Assembly: GCA_025927795.1 (NCBI GenBank)
Contig: JAICKT010000273.1
Span: 1-6,102 of the forward strand
Source of the DNA: Parafilimonas sp.
Lineage (GTDB): Bacteria > Bacteroidota > Bacteroidia > Chitinophagales > Chitinophagaceae
Direction of reading: 5' to 3'
DNA: 6,102 bases
Numbering within the stretch: the stretch's first letter is position 1; each line of letters begins with the position of its first letter. The notes beneath the pieces are model-generated. The model did no database searches and was not told where the DNA came from. It saw nothing but the letters and a program-made list of their open reading frames with translations. A program made the translations under genes and the position numbers. This document shows, piece by piece, positions 1 through 6,102 of the stretch.

Positions 1-1
1 C

Positions 2-976
2 AGCAGGGAGAATTCTTTTAAAAATGAGTTGAAGCAATTGCCGCATGTAAAAGGTGCATCAGTTATCGGCAGAACACCCGGCGTTGAAATGGCAAGAGCA
101 TTTGATATACATAGAACAGATGTAAATACGAATGATAAATTGTCAATGCGCAATGCAAGTGTTGATGCCGATTTTATGAATGTGTTTGATGTTAAACTGT
201 TAGCAGGAAGAAATTTTACTAACACAGATTACAATCCAAACTGGGAGAAACTTCATAATGTTATTTTAAATGAATACGCAGTAAAGCAATTGGGTTTTAA
301 TTCAGATAAAGATGCGATAGGCAAAACAATTAGTTTGTTTGAAAGAAACTGGGATATTGTTGGAGTAATAAAAGATTTTCATCAAAAATCATTGCGCTAT
401 CCTGTTGAGCCAACCATTTTGTTGCCGAGCTATGGAACAGATAACCCAATATGTATAAAGACAGATACGAAAGATCTTGCATCAACTATAAATGCTGTTA
501 AGACAAAATATGCAACATTCTTTCCGGGTAATTATTTTGATTATTATTTTTTAGATGAAAAATTTAATGAGCAATATAAAAACGACATGCTCTTTGGAAA
601 TATATTTTCCATCTTCGCAAGCTTTGCCATTTTTATTGCATGTCTTGGATTACTTGGTCTTTCATTATTTGCAACTGCGCAACGCACAAAAGAAATTGGT
701 GTGCGCAAAGTGCTGGGCGCATCAGTATCAAATATTATTTTATTGCTTTCAAAAGATTTTATCAGGCTTGTTATAATTGCCTTTGTAATTGCATCACCTG
801 TTGCGTGGTTTATTATGCATAACTGGTTACAGGATTTTGCTTACCGAATCAATATCAGTTGGTGGATATTTTTTGCTGCAGGTTTACTGGCAGTAATTAT
901 TGCATTAACAACAATCAGTTTCCAGGCAATAAAAGCAGCGATAGCAAACCCTGTAAAGAGTTTGAGAACGGAATAA
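2..976 (+). CDS. FtsX/MacB-type ABC transporter permease 1, 5'-truncated by the window edge
   Basis: This is the C-terminal part (324 codons plus stop) of an inner-membrane ABC permease. The frame is open to the left edge, and its first residues (SRENSFKNELKQLPHVKGA) align with FRNELLNIPGVTNA of permease 3 (about residues 488-500), so roughly 485 residues are missing upstream. The visible part has the end of the second periplasmic core domain, including GRNF, a VILNEYAVKQLGF block and VGVIKDFHQKSL. A membrane segment follows (about residues 201-225 of this fragment), then the FtsX signature KEIGVRKVLGA (230-240), two more hydrophobic segments, and the terminus ANPVKSLRTE. Family knowledge: these permeases couple ATP hydrolysis by a separate subunit to movement of the periplasmic domain, in efflux or envelope tasks. 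Substrate unknown. A TTG at 29 is not a real start, because homology continues upstream of it. The next permease begins 49 bases downstream on the same strand. Confidence 0.93.
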   Translation, partial: SRENSFKNELKQLPHVKGASVIGRTPGVEMARAFDIHRTDVNTNDKLSMRNASVDADFMNVFDVKLLAGRNFTNTDYNPNWEKLHNVILNEYAVKQLGFNSDKDAIGKTISLFERNWDIVGVIKDFHQKSLRYPVEPTILLPSYGTDNPICIKTDTKDLASTINAVKTKYATFFPGNYFDYYFLDEKFNEQYKNDMLFGNIFSIFASFAIFIACLGLLGLSLFATAQRTKEIGVRKVLGASVSNIILLLSKDFIRLVIIAFVIASPVAWFIMHNWLQDFAYRINISWWIFFAAGLLAVIIALTTISFQAIKAAIANPVKSLRTE

Positions 977-1025
977 AAATTAGCTAACAGTTAATGGCTG
1001 ATAGCTGTCAGCCAAAACAAAAAAT
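977..1025. repeat. Intergenic spacer with degenerate 7-base tandem repeat
   Basis: The 49-base spacer between permeases 1 and 2 contains four full degenerate heptads and part of a fifth: TAGCTAA (981), CAGTTAA (988), TGGCTGA (995), TAGCTGT (1002) and CAGCC (1009-1013). The pattern is seen directly. No function is known to me. The last part before the ATG is A-rich (AAAACAAAAAAT) and has no Shine-Dalgarno sequence, as is usual in Bacteroidota. I see no promoter matching the Bacteroidota TAnnTTTG type. Confidence 0.6.
995..1014. other. Perfect 7-bp inverted repeat (hairpin) in spacer 1
   Basis: TGGCTGA (995-1001) pairs perfectly with TCAGCCA (1008-1014) around a 6-base loop, TAGCTG. It ends 11 bases before the ATG of permease 2. 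The + strand has A-rich sequence after it rather than a T tract, so it does not look like an intrinsic terminator for permease 1. It could affect mRNA stability or translation of permease 2, or it may be a by-product of the heptad repeat. Confidence 0.5.
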
Positions 1026-3425
1026 ATGCTTAAAAATTATTTTAAAACCGCGCTGCGAAATTTATTAAAGAATAAAACTTTTTCTGCAATAAATATTATT
1101 GGTCTTTCCATAGGCATGGCTGTATGCATCATTATCATGCTGTTCGTTTCTTACGAGAGAAGCTTCGATAATTTTCATACAAAAAATATTTACCGGCTGA
1201 ATGAAGTGCAAAAGTTTGAAGGCATGGTTTCATCGCAAAAGGTTGCACTGTCAATGTTTCCAATGGGCCCAACATTAAAGAATGAGTTCCCTGAAATAAA
1301 AAATTTTACCCGTATACACTGGACAAATAAATACCAGATGACGGCAGGCGAAAAGAGAATCTTTTTTTCAGAATCATATTTTGTTGATTCTACGTTTCTG
1401 CAAATTTTTGATTTTAAACTGTTGAAAGGAAACCGCACAACAGCATTGCAAAAACCAAACAGCGCAATCTTAACAGAGGCAAGCGCAGAAAAACTATTTG
1501 GGAAAGAAAATCCTATTGGAAAAAGAATAACACATTATGGAGGTGATACGGTAAGCTTTGTTGTTACCGGTGTTTTGGAAAATGTACCACAAAATTCTCA
1601 ACTGCAGTTTGATGCTTTGTATTCTTTCAGCTCAATTTATCAGCCCTGGATGTTTACCAACTGGGGCGGCAACTGGCTCAACACTTATTTTGAGTTAGCA
1701 CCAAACACAAACATAGCGGCACTTGAAAAAAGGTTTCCCGCATATTTAAAAAAATATATGACCGACGGTGATGGCTGGAAAAATTATGAATTGTTTCTTC
1801 TTCCTTTTAAAGATGTGCATGCAGGCGCAACAGATATTGGTCTCGATTATCTCAATTATCAAAAATTTGACAAGAATTATACAAACATATTTTTTGCAAT
1901 TGCTTTGGTTGTGCTGCTTATTGCATGCATCAACTTTATGAACCTTTCTACTGCGCGCTCGGCAGAAAGAGCAAGAGAAGTTGGCATAAGAAAATCAATT
2001 GGTGCACATCGCTGGCAATTGTCTGTACAATTTATCAGCGAGTCTATAATTCTTTCGCTTTTTGCATTAGTGCTCGCTGTTATTCTTGTAACATTATTTC
2101 TTCCCTTTGTAAATAATTTAAGCCAGCGGAATCTTACGTTCCCTCTTTTCAGTAATCCATTGCTTTTTATTTCAGTTGTTGGGGGAACGATTTTAATTGG
2201 CGTTTTATCAGGTCTATATCCTGCGGGATATTTATCATCATTTCAGCCTGTGAAGGTTTTGAAAGGTTCTGTTCAAACAGGAAAAAATAAAGGAACATTA
2301 AGAAACGCTTTGGTAGTTGTTCAGTTTTCAAGCGCTATATTTTTAATGATTGCTACTGTTTTTGCTGTAAGACAACTGAATTATATGCAAAGCCGCGACC
2401 CGGGTTTTAACCGCGACCAGGTTGTAACAATTCCGCTTGATGAAATTACCAGCAGGAAGTTCGATGTTGTAAAACAACAACTCTTAAATAATACTTTGGT
2501 AACTGCAGTTACAGGTTCGCAGGATATATTGGGAAGTCATTTAGATCAATCCGGCATTGAATTTAGAGGCGACGGACCAAAACGACAACTTACATCAACA
2601 AGATTAATAGTAGATCACGATTATCTCAACTTGTTTAAAATTCAGTTGGCTCTGGGTAAAAATTTTTCTTCCGATCCTGATGAGAATGGCAAGGAATATA
2701 TTATTAATGAAGCACTCGCTAAAGAATTATTGAAAGACAATCCTAAAGCACAAATGCAATCATTACTTGGAAAACATTTTGGCTTCGATTCTATCGGAAC
2801 AATTGTTGGCATAGCAAAAGATTTCAATTTTAATTCGCTGCATTATAAAATTGAAACCATGTTCATGTATAACCAGAAAGATTGGGGCTTCAGCAACTTG
2901 TCTGTAAAAATAAACGGCGGTAAAGCAAAAGATGCAATTGCATTTATACAATCTGTATGGCAAAAAAATTTCCCTGATCATCCTTTCGAATATCAATTTC
3001 TCGATGATCATTTTGCAGATGTTTATCGTGCAGATTCGCAAGTGAGTTCGATAGTTGGCATACTCGCAGTGTTAGCCATCATCATTTCCTGTCTTGGTTT
3101 ATTCGGTCTTGCCTCTTACTCTGCCGAGAGAAGAATAAAAGAAGTAGGCATACGAAAGGTTTTAGGCGCATCTATTCAAAATATTGTTGGTATGCTGTCA
3201 AAAGATTTTTTGAAATATGTTTTAATAGCTTCGGTTATTGCTTTGCCCGTTGCATGGCTAAGCATACATAAATGGCTACAGGATTATGCTTATCGCATTG
3301 AAATAAGTTGGTGGATTTTTGTTGCTGCTGTTTTTATTGCAATGATAATTGCGTTTATAACAATTAGTTTCCAGGCAATAAAAGCTGCAATAGCAAATCC
3401 AGTGAAAAGTTTGAGAACTGAGTAA
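1026..3425 (+). CDS. FtsX/MacB-type ABC transporter permease 2 (duplicated, about 8 TM)
   Basis: Complete 799-residue inner-membrane permease of the MacB-PCD/FtsX family. Order: basic cytoplasmic N-terminus (MLKNYFKTALRNLLKNK); TM1 about 20-42; first periplasmic core about 45-280; TM2 about 286-308; FtsX signature REVGIRKSIGA (317-327); TM3 and TM4 about 341-363 and 380-403; TM5 about 427-448; second periplasmic core about 455-665 with GIAKDFNFNSL; TM6 about 674-698; second FtsX signature EVGIRKVLGA (706-715); TM7 and TM8 about 731-747 and 762-783; terminus ANPVKSLRTE. The chain is thus a fused tandem of two MacB-like halves, about 800 residues as usual for this Bacteroidota group. The start is well fixed: an in-frame TAG lies at 1002-1004 and no other ATG, GTG or TTG lies between. 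No ATP-binding motifs are present, so it needs a separate ATPase. Substrate unknown; the short spacers suggest one transcript with its neighbours. Confidence 0.95.
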   Translation: MLKNYFKTALRNLLKNKTFSAINIIGLSIGMAVCIIIMLFVSYERSFDNFHTKNIYRLNEVQKFEGMVSSQKVALSMFPMGPTLKNEFPEIKNFTRIHWTNKYQMTAGEKRIFFSESYFVDSTFLQIFDFKLLKGNRTTALQKPNSAILTEASAEKLFGKENPIGKRITHYGGDTVSFVVTGVLENVPQNSQLQFDALYSFSSIYQPWMFTNWGGNWLNTYFELAPNTNIAALEKRFPAYLKKYMTDGDGWKNYELFLLPFKDVHAGATDIGLDYLNYQKFDKNYTNIFFAIALVVLLIACINFMNLSTARSAERAREVGIRKSIGAHRWQLSVQFISESIILSLFALVLAVILVTLFLPFVNNLSQRNLTFPLFSNPLLFISVVGGTILIGVLSGLYPAGYLSSFQPVKVLKGSVQTGKNKGTLRNALVVVQFSSAIFLMIATVFAVRQLNYMQSRDPGFNRDQVVTIPLDEITSRKFDVVKQQLLNNTLVTAVTGSQDILGSHLDQSGIEFRGDGPKRQLTSTRLIVDHDYLNLFKIQLALGKNFSSDPDENGKEYIINEALAKELLKDNPKAQMQSLLGKHFGFDSIGTIVGIAKDFNFNSLHYKIETMFMYNQKDWGFSNLSVKINGGKAKDAIAFIQSVWQKNFPDHPFEYQFLDDHFADVYRADSQVSSIVGILAVLAIIISCLGLFGLASYSAERRIKEVGIRKVLGASIQNIVGMLSKDFLKYVLIASVIALPVAWLSIHKWLQDYAYRIEISWWIFVAAVFIAMIIAFITISFQAIKAAIANPVKSLRTE

Positions 3426-3486
3426 CAAAAATGAATGATGAATCGTCCATGATAAATAAATCTAATTCAGGACCTAAAACTTTTAT
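3426..3486. repeat. Intergenic spacer with weak 7-base periodicity
   Basis: The 61-base spacer between permeases 2 and 3 starts with two near-identical heptads, ATGAATG (3431) and ATGAATC (3438). More distant ones follow: GTCCATG (3445, 4 of 7 matching the first) and ATAAATA (3452, 5 of 7). The rest shows no repeat. The ATG of permease 3 is preceded by AAAACTTTTAT, with no Shine-Dalgarno sequence. No clear hairpin, terminator or promoter is seen. Confidence 0.35.
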
Positions 3487-5910
3487 ATGCTAAGAAATTA
3501 TTTTAAAGTTGCCTTGCGCAATCTCTGGAAGAACAAAGCATTTTCTGCCTTAAATATTGTTGGGCTTGCAACTGGTCTTGCAGTTTGTTTGCTGATTGTT
3601 TTGTATGTAGTTGATGAGTTAAGTTATGATAAATACAATAAAAATGCAGATCGCATTTTTCGTCTTGATGCAGATATTTATTTTAATAACACTTCAGCAA
3701 TTTTTGCAGTGGCACCAGACCCTTTAGCACCTGCCTTAGTAAGAGATTACCCTGAAGTTGAACAAATGACAAGAGTAAATTTCCAGGGTGATATATTGGT
3801 AAAAAAAGATAATCAGAATGTAAAAGACCATAATGCTGCTTTTGCTGATTCTACTTTTTTTAAAGTATTTACTGTGCCGATGATAGCAGGCAATCCAAAC
3901 ACTGCATTGAACGAACCTAAATCAATTGTGATTGATGAAACAACAGCAAAAAAGTATTTCAACAGTACAAATGTTGTTGGTAAAACTTTGTTTATTGATA
4001 ATAACACTAACTGTAAAATAACCGGTGTAATAAAAGATATACCGAAGCAATCTCATTTTCATTTCAGTTTTATTCGACCAAAAAGAGATTATTACAAAAA
4101 CGATTCCTGGCTTAGCAATAACACCTACAATTATGTGTTAGTAAGACCCGGCGTTACAAAAGAAAAATTGCAAAAAGATGTTGATGCAACTATCAATAAT
4201 TATTTGGGAAAAGAGTTAGAAGGGCAATTCCATGCTTCATTAAAAGACTTAACAAACAAAGGCAATCATTTTATTTATCATGCAATGCCGCTTACTGATA
4301 TTCATCTTTACTCAAATAAATCTTATGAAATAGAAGCTAATGGAGATGCTACTTATGTTTATATATTTTCAGTTATCGCGATTTTCATTTTATTGATTGC
4401 ATGTGTAAACTTTATGAACCTTTCAACTGCGCGTTCTGCTAACCGTGCAAAAGAAGTAGGTATAAGAAAAGTTGCAGGTTCATTACGTTCACATCTCATC
4501 ACTCAATTCTTAACTGAATCTGTTTTATTAAGTTTCTTTTCGCTTGCGCTTGCTATTGTATTAGCAATGTTATTGCTGCCTTTATTTAATCAACTCGCTG
4601 TTAAGGAAATGAGTGTGGCAACTTTATTTTCTACCTGGCTTTTTCCTGTAATGATTGCATTGGTTTTTGTAGTCGGAGTTATTGCAGGCAGTTATCCTGC
4701 ATTTTATCTATCATCTTTTCAGCCAATACAGGTTTTAAAAGGAAAAATTGCAAAAGGATTTAAAAGCAGTTGGCTGCGCAGTGGTTTGGTTGTATTTCAA
4801 TTCAGCATTTCAATTATGTTGATTATAGGTACAATTATAATTTATAATCAGCTTGATTTTATACGCAGCAGAAAAATTGGTTATAACCGCGACCAGGTTT
4901 TGGTATTGCATAATGCATATTATCTGGATAAGCAAATACATACATTCAGAAATGAATTGTTGAATATTCCAGGTGTAACCAATGCAACAATTACCGGTGA
5001 TCTTCCAACTTCTCCAAATTTTGATAATGAAGGTTGGTTTCGTGATGCAACGATGGATGCAACAAAAGTTGTTGTACTAACCAATTTTTATGTTGATGAA
5101 AATTATATTCCAACAATGGGTATGCAGATGGCACAAGGCAGAAACTTTTCAAAAGATTTTCCAACAGATTCTGTTGGTGTAATTCTTAATGAAGCAGCTG
5201 TAAAAGTACTCGGCTTTAAAGATCCGTTGAAAGAAATATTATACAGCCCGAATTTTTATAATGGGAGTATCCACGGCGCAACCGCTAATCATATAATAGG
5301 TGTCGTTAAAGATTTTAATTTTAGTTCCATGCATCAAAATGTTGGTCCGCTTATTATGAACAAAGGGGAAAACTGGGGATCTATTGCAGTGCGCATCAGC
5401 TCAAAAAATATTCCTTCATTAATTAACAGCATACAAACTAAATGGAACAGTATGGCGCCAGGCCAACCATTTAATTATACGTTTATGGATGCTGATTTCA
5501 ACAAAATATATACGGCAGAGCAACAAACAGGAAAACTGTTTATAACGTTTGCAGTGTTTGCCATTTTTATTGGTTGTTTGGGTTTGTTTGGATTGGTAAC
5601 GTATGCAGCAGAACAGCGCACAAAAGAAATTGGTGTAAGAAAAGTTTTGGGAGCAAGTGTAGGTGGTATTGTGGCGATGCTTTCAAAAGATTTTGCAAAG
5701 TTAGTTTTAATTGCATCTGTTATTGCGTTTCCTGTTGCATGGTGGGCAATGCATAAATGGCTGCAAAGTTTTGCTTACAGAATTAATATTAGCTGGTGGG
5801 TTTTTGTAATTGCAGGTGTTGCTGCTATTTTAATAGCATTAATAACAGTTAGTTTCCAGGCAATTAAAGCGGCAATAGCAAACCCGGTGAAGAGTTTGAG
5901 AACGGAATAA
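3487..5910 (+). CDS. FtsX/MacB-type ABC transporter permease 3 (duplicated, about 8 TM)
   Basis: Complete 807-residue paralogue of permease 2 with the same architecture. TM1 about 20-43; first periplasmic core about 45-285; TM2 about 290-312; FtsX signature KEVGIRKVAGS (322-332); TM3 and TM4 about 342-367 and 384-408; TM5 about 430-454; second periplasmic core about 460-675 with GVVKDFNFSSM; TM6 about 682-706; signature KEIGVRKVLGA (713-723); TM7 and TM8 about 738-756 and 768-792; terminus ANPVKSLRTE. Membrane and signature regions match permeases 1 and 2 closely, whereas the periplasmic cores have diverged, which suggests different partners or ligands (inference). In the last FtsX domain it resembles permease 1 more than permease 2 (QRTKEIGVRKVLGASV and FAYRINISWW are shared). 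The start is secure: an in-frame TAA at 3475-3477 leaves only this ATG. It has no ATPase motifs. Substrate unknown. Confidence 0.95.
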   Translation: MLRNYFKVALRNLWKNKAFSALNIVGLATGLAVCLLIVLYVVDELSYDKYNKNADRIFRLDADIYFNNTSAIFAVAPDPLAPALVRDYPEVEQMTRVNFQGDILVKKDNQNVKDHNAAFADSTFFKVFTVPMIAGNPNTALNEPKSIVIDETTAKKYFNSTNVVGKTLFIDNNTNCKITGVIKDIPKQSHFHFSFIRPKRDYYKNDSWLSNNTYNYVLVRPGVTKEKLQKDVDATINNYLGKELEGQFHASLKDLTNKGNHFIYHAMPLTDIHLYSNKSYEIEANGDATYVYIFSVIAIFILLIACVNFMNLSTARSANRAKEVGIRKVAGSLRSHLITQFLTESVLLSFFSLALAIVLAMLLLPLFNQLAVKEMSVATLFSTWLFPVMIALVFVVGVIAGSYPAFYLSSFQPIQVLKGKIAKGFKSSWLRSGLVVFQFSISIMLIIGTIIIYNQLDFIRSRKIGYNRDQVLVLHNAYYLDKQIHTFRNELLNIPGVTNATITGDLPTSPNFDNEGWFRDATMDATKVVVLTNFYVDENYIPTMGMQMAQGRNFSKDFPTDSVGVILNEAAVKVLGFKDPLKEILYSPNFYNGSIHGATANHIIGVVKDFNFSSMHQNVGPLIMNKGENWGSIAVRISSKNIPSLINSIQTKWNSMAPGQPFNYTFMDADFNKIYTAEQQTGKLFITFAVFAIFIGCLGLFGLVTYAAEQRTKEIGVRKVLGASVGGIVAMLSKDFAKLVLIASVIAFPVAWWAMHKWLQSFAYRINISWWVFVIAGVAAILIALITVSFQAIKAAIANPVKSLRTE
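5851..5910 (+). repeat. Paralogous 60-base 3' end, copy 3 (other copies at 917-976 and 3366-3425)
   Basis: The last 19 codons and stop of all three genes encode exactly the same peptide (SFQAIKAAIANPVKSLRTE). By hand count, copies 1 and 3 match at 55 of 60 bases, 1 and 2 at 52, and 2 and 3 at 53. All differences are synonymous or in the stop context. The first 14 bases (AGTTTCCAGGCAAT) and the stretch AGTTTGAGAAC are identical in all three. This reflects tandem duplication followed by strong protein-level constraint; it is not a separate mobile element. Confidence 0.8.
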
Positions 5911-5957
5911 GTCAATTGAAAATTAAAATGTAAATCAGACATCAGAAATCAACTTTT
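5911..5957. repeat. Intergenic spacer with 7-base tandem repeat
   Basis: The 47-base spacer between permeases 3 and 4 ends in three clear tandem heptads: ATCAGAC (5934), ATCAGAA (5941) and ATCAACT (5948). The preceding bases can be read in the same phase as CAATTGA (5913), AAATTAA (5920) and AATGTAA (5927), successive pairs agreeing at 5 of 7. The palindrome TCAATTGA lies at 5912-5919. The leader CAACTTTT before the ATG resembles that of permease 3. No terminator or Shine-Dalgarno sequence is seen. Confidence 0.55.
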
Positions 5958-6102
5958 ATGTTCCAAAACTATTTCAAAACAGCATTCAGAAATCTATTAC
6001 GAAACAAAGTTTATTCTTTCATCAACATTGCAGGCTTAAGCCTTGGCCTGGCTTGTGCCATGTTGATTATGTTGTACGTAAAAGACGAAGTAAGCTTTGA
6101 CA
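5958..6102 (+). CDS. FtsX/MacB-type ABC transporter permease 4, N-terminus only (3'-truncated by the window edge)
   Basis: The first 48 codons of a fourth permease are visible before the window ends. The protein begins MFQNYFKTAFRNLLRNKVYS and continues through INIAGLSLGLACAMLIMLYV into KDEVSFD. This matches the N-termini of permeases 2 and 3 position by position: a basic amphipathic lead with NYFKxAxRNLxxNK, TM1 at about residues 20-42, then the acidic D/E-x-SFD/SYD motif that opens the first periplasmic core. The start is fixed by an in-frame TAA at 5931-5933 with no other start codon between it and this ATG. The gene begins 47 bases after permease 3 on the same strand, so it is probably part of the same transcript. 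Nothing can be said about its length or the rest of its domains, though homology predicts about 800 residues. Confidence 0.9.
   Translation, partial: MFQNYFKTAFRNLLRNKVYSFINIAGLSLGLACAMLIMLYVKDEVSFD

Noticed and set aside
24..32. ATG at 24 as a start codon
   Set aside because: It is in another frame and meets a TGA after two codons.
555..822. Short + strand frames inside permease 1, and similar ones at 1925-2116 and 5574-5756
   Set aside because: They are frame-shifted shadows of FtsX coding sequence. The recurring residues come from conserved DNA read in the wrong frame.
29..976. A complete 315-residue gene starting at TTG 29
   Set aside because: The frame stays open to the left edge and the upstream residues align with permease 3, so this is a truncated longer gene.
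995..1014. Intrinsic terminator after permease 1
   Set aside because: The stem is only 7 bp and is followed by A-rich, not T-rich, sequence on the coding strand.
981..1014. CRISPR or mobile-element terminal repeat
   Set aside because: The units are 7 bases, degenerate and without spacers. No transposase or target duplication is near.
1190..1438. 82-codon minus-strand reading frame, and similar minus-strand frames at 2642-2827, 2763-3041 and 3813-4007
   Set aside because: All lie inside well-supported permease genes, have no recognisable domains and no independent start context.
3961..3990. Possible Walker A from VVGKT in permease 3
   Set aside because: It lacks the GxxxxGK[ST] spacing and lies in the periplasmic core domain.

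Overview
The window carries four co-directional genes on the + strand, all encoding one kind of protein: large ABC-transporter permeases of the FtsX/MacB type with periplasmic core domains. The first gene lacks its 5' part, the next two are complete (799 and 807 codons), and the fourth has only its first 48 codons. No other gene family is present. No RNA gene, insertion sequence, CRISPR array or ATP-binding subunit can be seen.

The DNA is AT-rich. None of the three starts has a Shine-Dalgarno sequence; each ATG follows an A/T-rich leader. Protein motifs such as the N-terminal NYFKxALRNLxxNK and the C-terminal ANPVKSLRTE are typical of Bacteroidota permeases. I infer a Bacteroidota genome, possibly near Chitinophagaceae or Sphingobacteriales; the family-level placement is a guess.

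Layout: 2-976 is the 3' part of permease 1 (second periplasmic domain plus terminal FtsX domain). 977-1025 is a spacer with period-7 repeats and a hairpin. 1026-3425 is permease 2. 3426-3486 is a spacer with weaker period-7 structure. 3487-5910 is permease 3. 5911-5957 is a spacer with period-7 repeats. 5958 to the end is the start of permease 4. The spacers are only 47-61 bases and show no convincing terminator or promoter, so the genes are probably co-transcribed.

Each complete protein is an internal duplication: TM1, periplasmic core, three-TM FtsX domain, then the same order again, giving about eight membrane segments. A single chain could therefore stand in for the MacB/FtsX permease dimer. 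The ATPase, and any periplasmic adaptor or outer-membrane channel, must lie outside the window or be shared from elsewhere. The substrate cannot be read from the sequence. The system is a familiar type; the more unusual points are the size of the tandem array and the period-7 texture of all three spacers.
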